From: Brevibacillus_D fluminis_A
GTDB lineage: Bacteria; Bacillota; Bacilli; Brevibacillales; Brevibacillaceae
Length of the DNA stretch: 64,000 bases
Assembly: GCF_052072235.1 (NCBI RefSeq)
Contig: NZ_CM125436.1
Coordinates: 1,420,001-1,484,000 of the forward strand
Direction: 5' to 3'
Position 1 is the first letter of the stretch. The number at the start of each line of letters is the position of its first letter. The notes below the pieces were generated by a model. It worked only from the letters and a program-made list of their open reading frames with translations, was not told the DNA's origin and ran no database searches. Below, in pieces: positions 50,133-59,334 of this stretch. Made by a program: the position numbers and the translations under genes.

Positions 50133-50975
50133 GTGCTACATATCCATGTGCTCGTCAAATGGCTGTACGATCCATCGTCCATCCAATGGAATGATTTCAA
50201 AAACAGGTTTGACTGTGAGACGCTTGCGATCAATAAAGCAGACTTGCATGCGCTGCAGTGGGCATGCGATTACAAAAGAAAGAACAGGGCGCACATTACA
50301 GTCCTGATGGTGGTTGAGAAGGGGCGGACGGTTCCGGTGGAACGGTTGGAGAAATATCCGATCGATCAGATGATCTTGATTGAAACCGACCAGGATCGTG
50401 ACAACCCTTTCGCGGTCGCAGCACTTCTGGCAGAGGAAATCAAAACGCTTCCGTACGATCTCCTTATCAACGGTTCTGAAAGCGGAGATTACCGAACGGG
50501 GATTACGCCCATCGCCGTAGCGGAACGGCTGCAGATTCCTTGCCTCACACATGTCCATCAAATGGAGCAACAGGGGGGAGGCAAGTGGATATGCCAGCGA
50601 AAGGAAGGCAGGGGGATGGTACGCAGCTTCGAGGTTGCTCTCCCTGCACTGATTGGCGTTGTTCCTGCGATCACACCGCTTCGGTACATCCCCAGTCATC
50701 TTGGAAAGGGAAAAAAAGCAGTGCTTTCGCATAAGGTAGCGGCTGCTCCGGCTCTAGCGTCCCCCCCTCCCTATGAACGGGTAAAGCTGACAGCGCCGCA
50801 ACCTGTCATTCATTCGCTGGATGTGCCCCGCTCGCCGCTCGCCCAACACCGGATTCTTGCTGTCAGTGGAATCAGCAACGAGAAAAAAGACGCGGGAGAC
50901 AAGAAAAAAAGCGCTTCATCCCCCGAGTTTGCGCATTCTGTCAAAGAGAAAATCCAAAGCTGGCTGAAGGAGTGA
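50133..50975 (+). CDS. etfB: Electron transfer flavoprotein beta subunit
   Basis: A 280-residue ETF-beta/FixA-type protein: IHVLVKWLYDPS start, INKADLHALQWA (usual NPFDEYALEEA position), LPYDLLINGSESGDYRTGIT, AERLQIPCLTHV and GMVRSFEVALPALIGVVPAI. The last 60 residues (after LSHKV) are a poorly conserved extension. GTG start, six bases after the etfA stop, five bases before the next start: translationally coupled. The two key AMP-contact regions appear conserved. Confidence 0.88.
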   Translation: MLHIHVLVKWLYDPSSIQWNDFKNRFDCETLAINKADLHALQWACDYKRKNRAHITVLMVVEKGRTVPVERLEKYPIDQMILIETDQDRDNPFAVAALLAEEIKTLPYDLLINGSESGDYRTGITPIAVAERLQIPCLTHVHQMEQQGGGKWICQRKEGRGMVRSFEVALPALIGVVPAITPLRYIPSHLGKGKKAVLSHKVAAAPALASPPPYERVKLTAPQPVIHSLDVPRSPLAQHRILAVSGISNEKKDAGDKKKSASSPEFAHSVKEKIQSWLKE

Positions 50976-50979
50976 AAGC

Positions 50980-52254
50980 ATGACCGAAATCAGAAGAGAC
51001 ACGTTTTGGGCGATTCCTTTTGCCTATTCCTCGCTCATGTATGTGCTGGCAACCATCGCGCTGCTTGTATTTCTGTACGGGTTTTACCGCCGCTTCCGCT
51101 TATGGCGCAGCGGCAGAAAGGTGAACATTCAATGGGCAGATGTAAAAGCCAACGTTTCCTATTTTATCGATATGGCGATCAAGCAGCAAAAAATAAAACG
51201 GGATCGGCTGTTCGGCTTCATGCATCGCTTCACCAGCTACGGCTTTGTGATTCTGTTCATTGGAACTTGTTTGGTCGTCGTCGATTACGATTTGGGTATT
51301 CCCATTCTGCAGGGGGCTTTTTATCTGGGTTATGAAGCGGTGCTAGATGTTTTCGGCGTCCTGTTTTTGATCGGACTCTTCATTGCGATGATCGTCAGGG
51401 CAAGGCGGACGAGAAACCGGCTGAAGCATGGCTGGACGGATCAACTGTTTTTGTGGCTGTTCGCAGCCATCGGGATCGGCGGCTATCTTTTGGAAGGAAT
51501 CCGCATTGCCGAGACCGGAATCTCCTATGGTCACTGGTCCATCGTTGGCTATGGGGTATCCAGGCTGCTGCAAGGTGTGCCGGCTTTTGGTGTGGCGTGG
51601 TATCCCGTTTGGTGGATCAGCCACGCGATCCTCGCTTTTGGTCTCATCGCCGTGATCCCTTATACCAAATTGCTTCACATGCTGCTGGCACCGATCAATC
51701 TATTGGTTCAACCGGTGACGCGTACAGGGAAAATCTCTTTGCCTTACAACCTGGAAGAACTGACGGAAGAGAAGCGATTTACGATTGCGGCAGTCCAGGG
51801 TGTGCAGCGCATTTCCGATTTTACCAGCTGGCAGCTGCTTAGTACGGACGCCTGCACAGAGTGCGGCCGGTGTGACAGCGTATGTCCGGCTCATCTGAGC
51901 GGAAAGCCGCTTGCGCCTCGTTCGATCGTCACAAAAATTCGCGACCATATGGAACCTGAGCGGAAAATTGCTACCTTTATCACACCGGAAGAGCTGCAAT
52001 CCTGCACCACCTGCGGCGCCTGCGTGGAAGCTTGTCCCGTCTCGATTAACCATATCGATCTGATTCTCTCGATGCGAAGAGGGTTGATCCAGGAGCAGAT
52101 CATCGAGCAAGAAGCGGAACATGCGCTGATGAAACTCGATGAGCAATACAATGTCTGGGGCAAGGCGTGGTCGGAGCGTGACCAATGGAGCAGAGGGCTG
52201 AATATTCCGGTGCTTGGGAACGCCAAGGGAAACGATGATAAAAAGGGGGCATGA
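50980..52254 (+). CDS. Membrane heme/Fe-S protein (NarI-like plus two 4Fe-4S sites)
   Basis: A 424-residue protein. The N-terminal half has about five membrane segments of a NarI/DgcB-type cytochrome b domain (His in GFMHRFTSYG and WWISHAIL as possible heme ligands). The C-terminal half carries CTECGRCDSVCPAHLSGKP and CTTCGACVEACPVSINH, two 4Fe-4S motifs. It resembles the membrane Fe-S component of dimethylglycine/betaine demethylase systems and DsrM/HdrE proteins. It would take electrons from ETF and reduce menaquinone. Confidence 0.88.
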   Translation: MTEIRRDTFWAIPFAYSSLMYVLATIALLVFLYGFYRRFRLWRSGRKVNIQWADVKANVSYFIDMAIKQQKIKRDRLFGFMHRFTSYGFVILFIGTCLVVVDYDLGIPILQGAFYLGYEAVLDVFGVLFLIGLFIAMIVRARRTRNRLKHGWTDQLFLWLFAAIGIGGYLLEGIRIAETGISYGHWSIVGYGVSRLLQGVPAFGVAWYPVWWISHAILAFGLIAVIPYTKLLHMLLAPINLLVQPVTRTGKISLPYNLEELTEEKRFTIAAVQGVQRISDFTSWQLLSTDACTECGRCDSVCPAHLSGKPLAPRSIVTKIRDHMEPERKIATFITPEELQSCTTCGACVEACPVSINHIDLILSMRRGLIQEQIIEQEAEHALMKLDEQYNVWGKAWSERDQWSRGLNIPVLGNAKGNDDKKGA

Positions 52255-52257
52255 CAA

Positions 52258-52998
52258 ATGGAAGTGTTATTTTGGGTTGGTTGCGCCGCTTCCTATGATC
52301 CACGCTTGAAAAGCATTGCGAGAGCGTTTGCGGATATTATGAAAAAGGCGAAGGTAGAGTTCGCCATTCTGGGGAAAAAGGAGCGTTGTACAGGCGATCT
52401 GGCGAGACGGTTGGGAGATGAGGCCCTCTTTCAGGAATTGGCGAGTCATAACATTCGAGTGTTAAAGGAGCATCAGGTCCGCTCGATCGTAACCACCTGC
52501 CCTCATTGTTTTAACATGTTCAAGAATGAGTATCCCGCATTGGGTGGGGATTTCGAGGTCATGCATTACACTTCCTTTATTTATAACCTGATCAAGCAGG
52601 GAAGGCTTACTGTTCCGCCTCGACAGAAGCATGAAGTCATCACGTATCATGATCCATGCTATCTGGGCAGGCAAAACGGGATCTATGAGGAGCCGCGTGA
52701 TATTTTGCAGATTCTCGGTTATACGGTTGAAGAGATGGAGCGGACCAAAGAACGGTCCTTTTGTTGCGGTGCAGGCGGGGGGATGATGTTTGAAACGGTA
52801 AAGCGCGGTGAAAAGATCAATGCGATGCGCGCGGAAGAAGCCATGCAAACGGGAGCATCGATGACGACAACGGCTTGCCCGTTCTGTCTGTTGATGATGG
52901 AGGAAGCGATCGGCTCCCTGCGGCAAACAACGGGAAGCACGATGGTGCCAAAAGACATTGCGGAGCTTGTCAATGAATGGGTGGAAGGGGGCGAATAG
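52258..52998 (+). CDS. CCG-domain heterodisulfide-reductase-like Fe-S protein
   Basis: A 246-residue protein with two CCG-type cysteine motifs: first half GCAASYD..ERCTGD..TTCPHCF and second half DPCYLGRQNG, RSFCCGAGGG, TACPFC. In HdrD and related proteins this region is fused to the Fe-S module encoded upstream; here it is a separate gene starting three bases after that gene's stop. It probably forms one complex with the membrane protein and the ETF. The CCG cluster could be a noncubane 4Fe-4S site for disulfide or quinone chemistry. Confidence 0.88.
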   Translation: MEVLFWVGCAASYDPRLKSIARAFADIMKKAKVEFAILGKKERCTGDLARRLGDEALFQELASHNIRVLKEHQVRSIVTTCPHCFNMFKNEYPALGGDFEVMHYTSFIYNLIKQGRLTVPPRQKHEVITYHDPCYLGRQNGIYEEPRDILQILGYTVEEMERTKERSFCCGAGGGMMFETVKRGEKINAMRAEEAMQTGASMTTTACPFCLLMMEEAIGSLRQTTGSTMVPKDIAELVNEWVEGGE

Positions 52999-53000
52999 GC

Positions 53001-54953
53001 ATGTCCGATTTCAAGTATTTGTTTTCCCCGAAACAGATCGGGTCCACTTGGGTGAAAAACCGGATTGTCAGTACGGGACATATGACCAACTTTGTGAAGG
53101 ATGGGCTGCCGACGGAGGAATTGATTTTTTATCATCGGGAACGAGCGAAAGGCGGGGTGGGGCTGATTACGCTGGAAGCCAATGCGGTACATCCGACGGC
53201 ATTTTTTACGTCCCATACGATCAAGGCTTTTCAGGATGGCATTATTCCTCACTATGAAAAGCTTGCCGAAACGGTTCATCCGTATGGAACCAAAATGTTC
53301 GTCCAGCTTTTTCATCCTGGGCGGGAAGTGTATCCTTCCGGCGGGTCGTTGGCGGTTTCCTGTTCGGCAGTCCCGACGGATCGTTTCCGCTTAATCCCGA
53401 AAGAACTGGAAAAAGAAGAAATCATCGATATTATAAAGGGCTATGCCGAAACAGCCGGGCGCGTGCAAAAAGGCGGGCTGGATGGCGTTGAAATCGTTGC
53501 GTCCCACGGGTATTTGATCAGCCAGTTTTGGTCGCCGCGAACCAATCTGCGCAAGGATGAATATGGCGGTAGCCTGGAGAATCGCCTGCGATTTTTACAG
53601 GAAATCATTTACCATATTCGCGAAAAGGTCGGGAGCGGTTTTACCGTCGGTTTGCGGGCAAGTGTGGATGACTTTGAAAAAAAAGGTGCGACGTTTGAAG
53701 AGGTGTTGGACAATCTGAAATATTTGGATCGGCAAATCGGTGGTCTGGATTTTTTCAATCTGACGGGCGGCAGTTCGGCTACTTTGCTGAGTTCATCTTT
53801 CATTGCCGCACCTTCGCCCTATCCGCCTGGACATTTTGTCGCCTATGCCGCCAAGGTAAAAGAAGCGGTATCGATCACGGTTATGGCTAATGGCCGCATT
53901 AACGATCCGGTCATGGCAGAAAAGGTGTTGGCAAGCGGAGCGATGGATATGGTCGGAATGACGCGGGCGTTGATCGTTGACCCGCATATGCCCAATAAAG
54001 CGATGCAGGAAGAGCTTGACCGGATTCGGTACTGTATCGGCTGCAATCAGGCCTGCATCGGACATTTCCAACTGGATTTACCCATTAGTTGTATACAGAA
54101 TCCGATAACGGGAAGGGAAAGGGAGTATGCGGCGATGCGTAAAACAAATCGCGTGAAAAACATTGTGATTGTCGGCGGAGGGCCGGCCGGTATGAAAGCT
54201 GCCGCGGTAGCCGCTGAAAGAGGACACAAGGTAACGTTACTGGAAAAAACGGATGAATTGGGCGGTCAGGTGAAGCTGGCCAGAACCATTCCGACACGCG
54301 AGGAGTTTGGCGAGCTTGTTGCGAATTTACGGCGAGAATTGACGCAATTTCGCGTTGACATTAGAATGAATACCACCGCCGACAAAGAACTGGTTCTTTC
54401 CATGAATCCGGACGAGGTGATCCTTGCAACGGGGGCAACTCCTTATTTTCCGGATATAGAGGGCATCGAGCTGCCCCATGTGCTGACGGCCTGGGATGTG
54501 CTGAATCGCAGGAAGACAGTGGGACAAAACGTGGTCGTGGCCGATTGGAAAGGTGACATGCCGGGAGTCGGAACCGCGTTGTACTTGGCCGAATCGGGGC
54601 GCGATGTGGAATTGTTTACGTCGTGCTATGGCGTCGGTTTCTCTCTCCAACAGTATGTAAGGGACGCGATGCTGGCACGATTGCATGGAAAACATGTGAA
54701 AATGGTTCCGCATTATCAACTGCACAAAATCGAGCCTGCATCCGTCACATTCGAGAACATTTACACGGGTCAGCTGATTACCAGAGCGGGCATCGATCAC
54801 GTCATTTTGGCCACAGGGCATATCCAAAACACGGATCTGTATGACCAACTGAAAGATCATGTTCCCAACTTGCATCGCATTGGCGACTGTTTATCAGCAC
54901 GTACGGCTGAAGATGCGATTTTGGAAGGGTTTACGATCGCCGCGAATCTTTGA
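53001..54953 (+). CDS. Trimethylamine-dehydrogenase-type flavoenzyme (OYE-FAD/NAD fusion)
   Basis: A 650-residue protein. Residues 1-370 are an old-yellow-enzyme TIM barrel (VQLFHPGREVYPSGG, VEIVASHGYLISQFWSPRTN, RTNLRKDEYGGSLENRLRFL); CIGCNQAC..C near residue 350 is the 4Fe-4S ligand set; residues 385 on hold FAD/NAD folds (IVIVGGGPAGMKAAAVAAER, GDCLSARTAEDAILEGF). This architecture is that of trimethylamine/dimethylglycine/stachydrine demethylases and 2,4-dienoyl-CoA reductases. Linked to ETF genes, an N-methyl compound dehydrogenase is the best guess. AGGGGGCG precedes the start. Confidence 0.88.
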   Translation: MSDFKYLFSPKQIGSTWVKNRIVSTGHMTNFVKDGLPTEELIFYHRERAKGGVGLITLEANAVHPTAFFTSHTIKAFQDGIIPHYEKLAETVHPYGTKMFVQLFHPGREVYPSGGSLAVSCSAVPTDRFRLIPKELEKEEIIDIIKGYAETAGRVQKGGLDGVEIVASHGYLISQFWSPRTNLRKDEYGGSLENRLRFLQEIIYHIREKVGSGFTVGLRASVDDFEKKGATFEEVLDNLKYLDRQIGGLDFFNLTGGSSATLLSSSFIAAPSPYPPGHFVAYAAKVKEAVSITVMANGRINDPVMAEKVLASGAMDMVGMTRALIVDPHMPNKAMQEELDRIRYCIGCNQACIGHFQLDLPISCIQNPITGREREYAAMRKTNRVKNIVIVGGGPAGMKAAAVAAERGHKVTLLEKTDELGGQVKLARTIPTREEFGELVANLRRELTQFRVDIRMNTTADKELVLSMNPDEVILATGATPYFPDIEGIELPHVLTAWDVLNRRKTVGQNVVVADWKGDMPGVGTALYLAESGRDVELFTSCYGVGFSLQQYVRDAMLARLHGKHVKMVPHYQLHKIEPASVTFENIYTGQLITRAGIDHVILATGHIQNTDLYDQLKDHVPNLHRIGDCLSARTAEDAILEGFTIAANL

Positions 54954-55012
54954 CTGAAAAATCAGACATCGTATTCTGCCAGCCTGCAGTCCGTGACAAG
55001 AGGAGGAAAAGG

Positions 55013-56830
55013 ATGATTGTAGCGAAACATGTTTTTGGGGACATGACATGTGCAGAGGTGAAAGCGCTTCTTGACGTTTCCGATTTTCCGATCGTCGTCA
55101 TTGATTCTGATATGAAGCTGAGTGGGGTTCTGGATGAAAAGTCATTCTGGAAACACGCTGCATTGCATGGATTTGAAAGCAAGATCATTCATGCGGTCAA
55201 TGCGAATGTTAAAACCGTGATGAATGAAAGCGAACTCATCAACCGAATCGATCCGCACACCGAGTATTGGCTCGTAGCGGATGAGCATGGGGAGTACAAA
55301 GTATACGATGCAGCGCAAGCAACGAACATCCAATTGCGCCATCAGCATGAAGCAGTCAAGCAAATGAACCGTTTGCTGGAAGCAGAGCTGGACATGCTTC
55401 GCGAGCAGAGACAGCAGTTAAAACAGGTGCTGGATTCATCGTATGACGAAATATTCGTTACGGACGCAGAAGGGAACGTCCTTTATGTAAGCGAATCGTC
55501 GAAACGGTTCATGGGACTGCCTCCCGATGTGTTTATCGGCAAAAATGTGCGGGATTTGGTTGAAAAAGGGATTATCCATAATTCTGTTACGCTAGAGGTG
55601 CTGAAGACAAAAAGCATCGTTTCCCATCAGCAATACTATTTGACGGGAATCACCGTATTGGCGACGGGAAAACCGGTTTTTAACGAGGAGGGTGAGTTAA
55701 GCTTAGTCATCATCAATTCCCGCGACATCACGGAGCTTGTGGATCTGCGCAACCAGATCGCCCAAGCCAACTCGGTCATCGACCACCAAAATCGGTTTCT
55801 GCTGGAACGAAAATCCAATCCGATTTTGGTCAGGATGAATACGCGGTCGGAAAAAATGGTCCCGCTGATTGATCTGGTAGAAAAAGTGGCGCCGACGGAT
55901 TCTTCCGTCCTGATCGAAGGGGAATCGGGTGTAGGGAAAAGCATACTGGCGCGAATCATCCACGATGCCAGCAAGCGAAAAGAGAAAAATTTTATTCAAA
56001 TCAACTGTGGAGCGATACCGCCCAGCCTGATGGAGTCGGAATTATTCGGCTATGAAGGGGGCTCCTTTACCGGGGCCAATAAAAATGGGAAAATGGGGCT
56101 GGTGGAGCAGGCGGAGGGCGGAACGTTATTTCTTGATGAGATCGGCGAACTGCCGCTTGATCTGCAGGTTAAATTGCTTCAGCTTGTGCAGGAGAAAACC
56201 TTTATCCCTGTAGGCGGCACCAAAATGAAAAAGGTGGATATTCGGATTATCTCTGCGACCAACAAAAATTTGAAACAGAAAATAAAAGAAAAGCTTTTTC
56301 GCGAGGACTTGTATTACCGGCTGCACGTGGTTCCGATCGTGATTCCTCCCCTGCGTGAAAGACCTGAAGATATTTCGTTGTTCATTCATTATTTCCTCCA
56401 TACGTTCAATAAAAAATATGAACAATGTATCAGTTTGTCAGACAGTGTGATGCAATTATTGCTCGGCTACGAATGGCCGGGGAACATTCGCGAATTGGAG
56501 AATTTGATGGAACAGCTGGTGGTCACCTCGAAGGGGCCGGTGATTTACCCCGACGGGTTGCCTCCTCATCTCTTACAATCATCGGGAACCAGGCTGCCGG
56601 GTGTCTCCGTTTCAGGGATTCTGCAGCTCACTAAGGCTGTAGAAGAAACGGAGCGGCAAATTTTGAAGCTTGCGATTAAGAAATACAAAACATCCCGTAA
56701 AATCGCAAAAGCACTCGGGGTCAATCAGACAACAATCATTCGGAAAATTCATAAATATGAGTTGCATTTCCATGATGAGGATGAGACGAGGCTGCAAGCA
56801 ATCGATGCTGTCCCAGAGGTCTTAAGTTGA
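55013..56830 (+). CDS. Sigma-54-dependent activator with PAS sensor
   Basis: A 605-residue bEBP. Residues 1-110 are a CBS-like N-terminal sensor, then a short coiled coil (VKQMNRLLEAELDMLREQRQ), a PAS domain (about 145-255: DSSYDEIFVTDAEGNVLYVS), the AAA+ domain (GESGVGKS Walker A, FGYEGGSFTGANKNGK with GSFTGA in place of GAFTGA, LFLDEIGELP Walker B) and a C-terminal Fis-type HTH (SRKIAKALGVNQTTIIRKIH). It should drive the sigma-54 promoter in front of etfA. ATG 55013 follows GAGGAGGAAAAGG. Confidence 0.9.
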   Translation: MIVAKHVFGDMTCAEVKALLDVSDFPIVVIDSDMKLSGVLDEKSFWKHAALHGFESKIIHAVNANVKTVMNESELINRIDPHTEYWLVADEHGEYKVYDAAQATNIQLRHQHEAVKQMNRLLEAELDMLREQRQQLKQVLDSSYDEIFVTDAEGNVLYVSESSKRFMGLPPDVFIGKNVRDLVEKGIIHNSVTLEVLKTKSIVSHQQYYLTGITVLATGKPVFNEEGELSLVIINSRDITELVDLRNQIAQANSVIDHQNRFLLERKSNPILVRMNTRSEKMVPLIDLVEKVAPTDSSVLIEGESGVGKSILARIIHDASKRKEKNFIQINCGAIPPSLMESELFGYEGGSFTGANKNGKMGLVEQAEGGTLFLDEIGELPLDLQVKLLQLVQEKTFIPVGGTKMKKVDIRIISATNKNLKQKIKEKLFREDLYYRLHVVPIVIPPLRERPEDISLFIHYFLHTFNKKYEQCISLSDSVMQLLLGYEWPGNIRELENLMEQLVVTSKGPVIYPDGLPPHLLQSSGTRLPGVSVSGILQLTKAVEETERQILKLAIKKYKTSRKIAKALGVNQTTIIRKIHKYELHFHDEDETRLQAIDAVPEVLS

Positions 56831-56911
56831 CCATGGGATGGCTTTTTTTCGTTCTGTATGCTCCCGTGCAATACAAGCCTTTTCAGTTTCGCTAAAAGTT
56901 GCTACACTATG

Positions 56912-56935
56912 AATTAGTTCGCATACTAACTAATT
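56912..56935. promoter_or_regulatory. MarR operator overlapping its promoter
   Basis: AATTAGTT and AACTAATT, perfect inverted arms, flank CGCATACT. A promoter-like TTGCTA, 17 bases, CATACT has its -10 inside the palindrome, so binding would block transcription of marR and mqnE. Confidence 0.8.
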
Positions 56936-56951
56936 GGAGTGTTCGAAACGA

Positions 56952-57374
56952 ATGACCAAAAATCGCTTTGGCCACCATATCAACATTTTGGGACGGCTGC
57001 TTTCGAAAAAATTGAATGAAGGCATCCTGCAAACCGGTTTGACAAGCAGTCAATGGCCGTTTATCGTGCGCCTTTTGCTGAATGGAGAGCTGACGCAGCG
57101 CGAGCTTTGCGAGCAGTTATCGATGGAAGCCTCGACGGTGTCGCAGACGCTGAACCGGATGGAGCAGATGGGCTGGATCGTTCGCGTGGTGGATGACGTG
57201 GACAAGCGCGAGAAGAAAGTGAAGCTGACGGAAAAATCGACCGCGATGATCCCGGTCTGGAACGTCGTGACCGCCGATGTCGAGAAAAAAGCGCTGGACG
57301 GCCTGACTGATGAAGAGATTGCGACGTTCAAGCGCGTCTTGGACAAAATGACGGAAAATATGAAAAAGGAGTGA
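56952..57374 (+). CDS. MarR-family transcriptional regulator
   Basis: A 140-residue winged-helix protein: GRLLSKKLNEGILQTGLTSS, QWPFIVRLLLNGELTQRELC, EQLSMEASTVSQTLNRMEQM, WIVRVVDDVDKREKKVKLTE. Start ATG 56952 (GGAG about 12 bases upstream). Autoregulated through the palindrome at 56912-56935. It is co-transcribed with mqnE (six-base gap), which suggests that a quinone or electrophile level controls menaquinone synthesis here. Confidence 0.9.
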   Translation: MTKNRFGHHINILGRLLSKKLNEGILQTGLTSSQWPFIVRLLLNGELTQRELCEQLSMEASTVSQTLNRMEQMGWIVRVVDDVDKREKKVKLTEKSTAMIPVWNVVTADVEKKALDGLTDEEIATFKRVLDKMTENMKKE

Positions 57375-57380
57375 GGCACC

Positions 57381-58481
57381 GTGGAGCTTTTTGCGAAATG
57401 GATGGACCCCAAACTGGCGCAGGTCGCCGAGAAAGTCGAAAGAGGAGAACGATTGACCCTGGAGGACGGGCTTGCGCTGTATCAATCGAATGATTTGCTT
57501 ACGATCGGCAAGCTCGCGAATACGGTCAACCGCAAAATCAATGGCGATCGGGTCTATTTCATCGAAAATCTGTATATCAACCCGACGAACGTGTGCGAGG
57601 CCCGCTGTTCCTTCTGCGCTTTTCGTCGTGACCCTGACGAAGAAGGCGCGTATACGATGAATGACGAGCAACTGCTTGCGTACGTGGCCAAAGGCTATAC
57701 GCCGACCACGCAAGAATTCCACATCGTCGGCGGCCATAACCACACGCTTCCTTTCGACTACTATGTGAATACCGTCCGCTTGCTGAAACAGCATTACCCG
57801 CATGTCACGATCAAGGCGTACACAGGCGCGGAAATCGTCTTCTTTGCAAAAATTTCGGGACTGAGCGTGAAGGAAGTGCTCGAAAAGCTGATGAAAGCCG
57901 GCCTGCAATCGCTGACGGGCGGCGGTGCGGAAATTTTGACGGAAGAGTATCGTGCGAAAATGAGCCCGGACAAGGCGAGCACCGATGAATGGTTGGCGGC
58001 GCATGAAACTGCACACGGCTTGGGGCTGAAAACGTACTCGACCATGCTCTACGGCTCGATTGAAACGCTTGAAGAGCGACTGATCCATATGATGCGCATC
58101 CGCGAGTTGCAAGACCGGACGGGCGGATTCGTCAACTTCATTCCGCTGGCTGTGCAACCCAAAAAAGCGACGGCTTCGATCAAGCGCCGCACGTCTGCGA
58201 TGGACGATATGAAAACGATCGCGATCAGCCGCCTGATGGTTGACAATGTCCCGCATATTAAAGCGTACTGGATCAATATCGGTCCGCAATTGACGCAAAT
58301 GGCGCTGAATTTCGGCTCCTCCGACATTCACGGGACGCTTGTGGAGGAGAGGATCAGCCATGCGGCCGGCGCGTTGACACAGACCGGTCTGACCCGCGAC
58401 GAGCTGGTGTGGCTGATCAAAGGCGCAGGCAAAACCCCGATTGAGCGCGATTCGTTTTATAACGTCATCAAGGAATATTGA
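57381..58481 (+). CDS. mqnE: Aminofutalosine synthase MqnE (radical SAM)
   Basis: A 366-residue radical SAM enzyme, normal length. CEARCSFCAFRRDPDE is the CxxxCxxC cluster motif; TPTTQEFHIVGGHNHTLPFD, VTIKAYTGAEIVFFAKISG, LTGGGAEILTEEYRAKMSP and GSIETLEERLIHMMRIRELQ are MqnE-type. It joins 3-(1-carboxyvinyloxy)benzoate to SAM, forming aminofutalosine, the second step of the futalosine pathway to menaquinone. GTG start. The other mqn genes are elsewhere. Menaquinone is the expected acceptor for the etf system encoded just upstream. Confidence 0.95.
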   Translation: MELFAKWMDPKLAQVAEKVERGERLTLEDGLALYQSNDLLTIGKLANTVNRKINGDRVYFIENLYINPTNVCEARCSFCAFRRDPDEEGAYTMNDEQLLAYVAKGYTPTTQEFHIVGGHNHTLPFDYYVNTVRLLKQHYPHVTIKAYTGAEIVFFAKISGLSVKEVLEKLMKAGLQSLTGGGAEILTEEYRAKMSPDKASTDEWLAAHETAHGLGLKTYSTMLYGSIETLEERLIHMMRIRELQDRTGGFVNFIPLAVQPKKATASIKRRTSAMDDMKTIAISRLMVDNVPHIKAYWINIGPQLTQMALNFGSSDIHGTLVEERISHAAGALTQTGLTRDELVWLIKGAGKTPIERDSFYNVIKEY

Positions 58482-58515
58482 TCGGATCTCATTGGACAAG
58501 CCGTCAAACGAAAAG

Positions 58516-58577
58516 AAAACCCCCTTGGAGGTAAGCCGTTCCAGAGCGAACGTGCTGACAGCCCGAGGGGGTTTTTT
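58516..58577. terminator. Terminator after mqnE
   Basis: AAAACCCCCT pairs with AGGGGGTTTTTT over a long loop that has its own stem. The run of T on both strands also serves the convergent secreted-protein gene. Confidence 0.8.
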
Positions 58578-58590
58578 GTGCCGATCCAAC

Positions 58591-59262
58591 TTATTTCAGC
58601 TGTTCCACGCCGATCATGATACCCAGATCGCCTGGATCCTTCAGCTTGATGTTGGTCACATACCAGCCATCGCCACGGTCGGTCGTGAGCTTTTGCACGG
58701 TCACGACGGCGCTGCCCAAACCGTCATAGTTGGATGCGATCAGATGGTAATCGAACGAATAGGTGAAGGTAGTTTCGTTCACCTGTTTGGTTGCGAGCTT
58801 TTCGATTTTGCCCATGTGGGGGCTCGAACCGCCGGTCACCCAAAAATTCGCGTCGAATTCTGCCTTTGTCTTTTGACGCAGCTCGGGTGAAAAGACGGCG
58901 TATTGAAGCGAGCCGTTGCGGTCGGTCACGCCTTTTATCCACGTATCGAGCGCCTGCTTAGGTTCGTCAGCGCGGAAAGCATCCTCGAACCGCTGAAGCT
59001 GGTGAGCCAGCAGCGCCGCATCCGGCAGCGTGACGCGCACGTCGCCCGTTTTCGCGTCGTAGGTCGCACTTCCTTTGAATTCGGCAGCGATTTTATCAAT
59101 TGGCACCAGCACGCTGCCGTTTTCAACCTTGAGGCCGAGATAGTCGGAGACATAGCCAGCGCCGTTGATGAACAGATTCAGTTTCGGTGCGGCCAAAGCT
59201 GTACCGGTAAGCAGCATGGCGCCGATGGTCGTTCCCAGTAAAATTTTCCCAAGTCGTTTCAT
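58591..59262 (-). CDS. Secreted copper-amine-oxidase-N-like (stalk) protein
   Basis: A 223-residue exported protein. Signal peptide MKRLGKILLGTTIGAMLLTG with cleavage after ALA; residues 25-75 (LNLFINGAGYVSDYLGLKVE, GSVLVPIDKIAAEFKG) are the copper amine oxidase N-terminal-like domain common in Paenibacillaceae cell-surface proteins; the remainder resembles NTF2-like folds. ATG 59262 is taken over 59268 because GGGAGG then lies seven bases upstream. Function unknown. Confidence 0.8.
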   Translation of the reverse strand: MKRLGKILLGTTIGAMLLTGTALAAPKLNLFINGAGYVSDYLGLKVENGSVLVPIDKIAAEFKGSATYDAKTGDVRVTLPDAALLAHQLQRFEDAFRADEPKQALDTWIKGVTDRNGSLQYAVFSPELRQKTKAEFDANFWVTGGSSPHMGKIEKLATKQVNETTFTYSFDYHLIASNYDGLGSAVVTVQKLTTDRGDGWYVTNIKLKDPGDLGIMIGVEQLK

Positions 59263-59334
59263 ATTCATTCCTCCCTGGTAAATCAGACGATTGAGAGTGG
59301 GATTTGTTTCCTATTATTTGTGTGAAATTGAGAG

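Noticed and set aside
57117..58589. A 490-codon open frame antisense to marR-mqnE
   Set aside because: Shadow of mqnE; the sense strand has the conserved radical SAM motifs.
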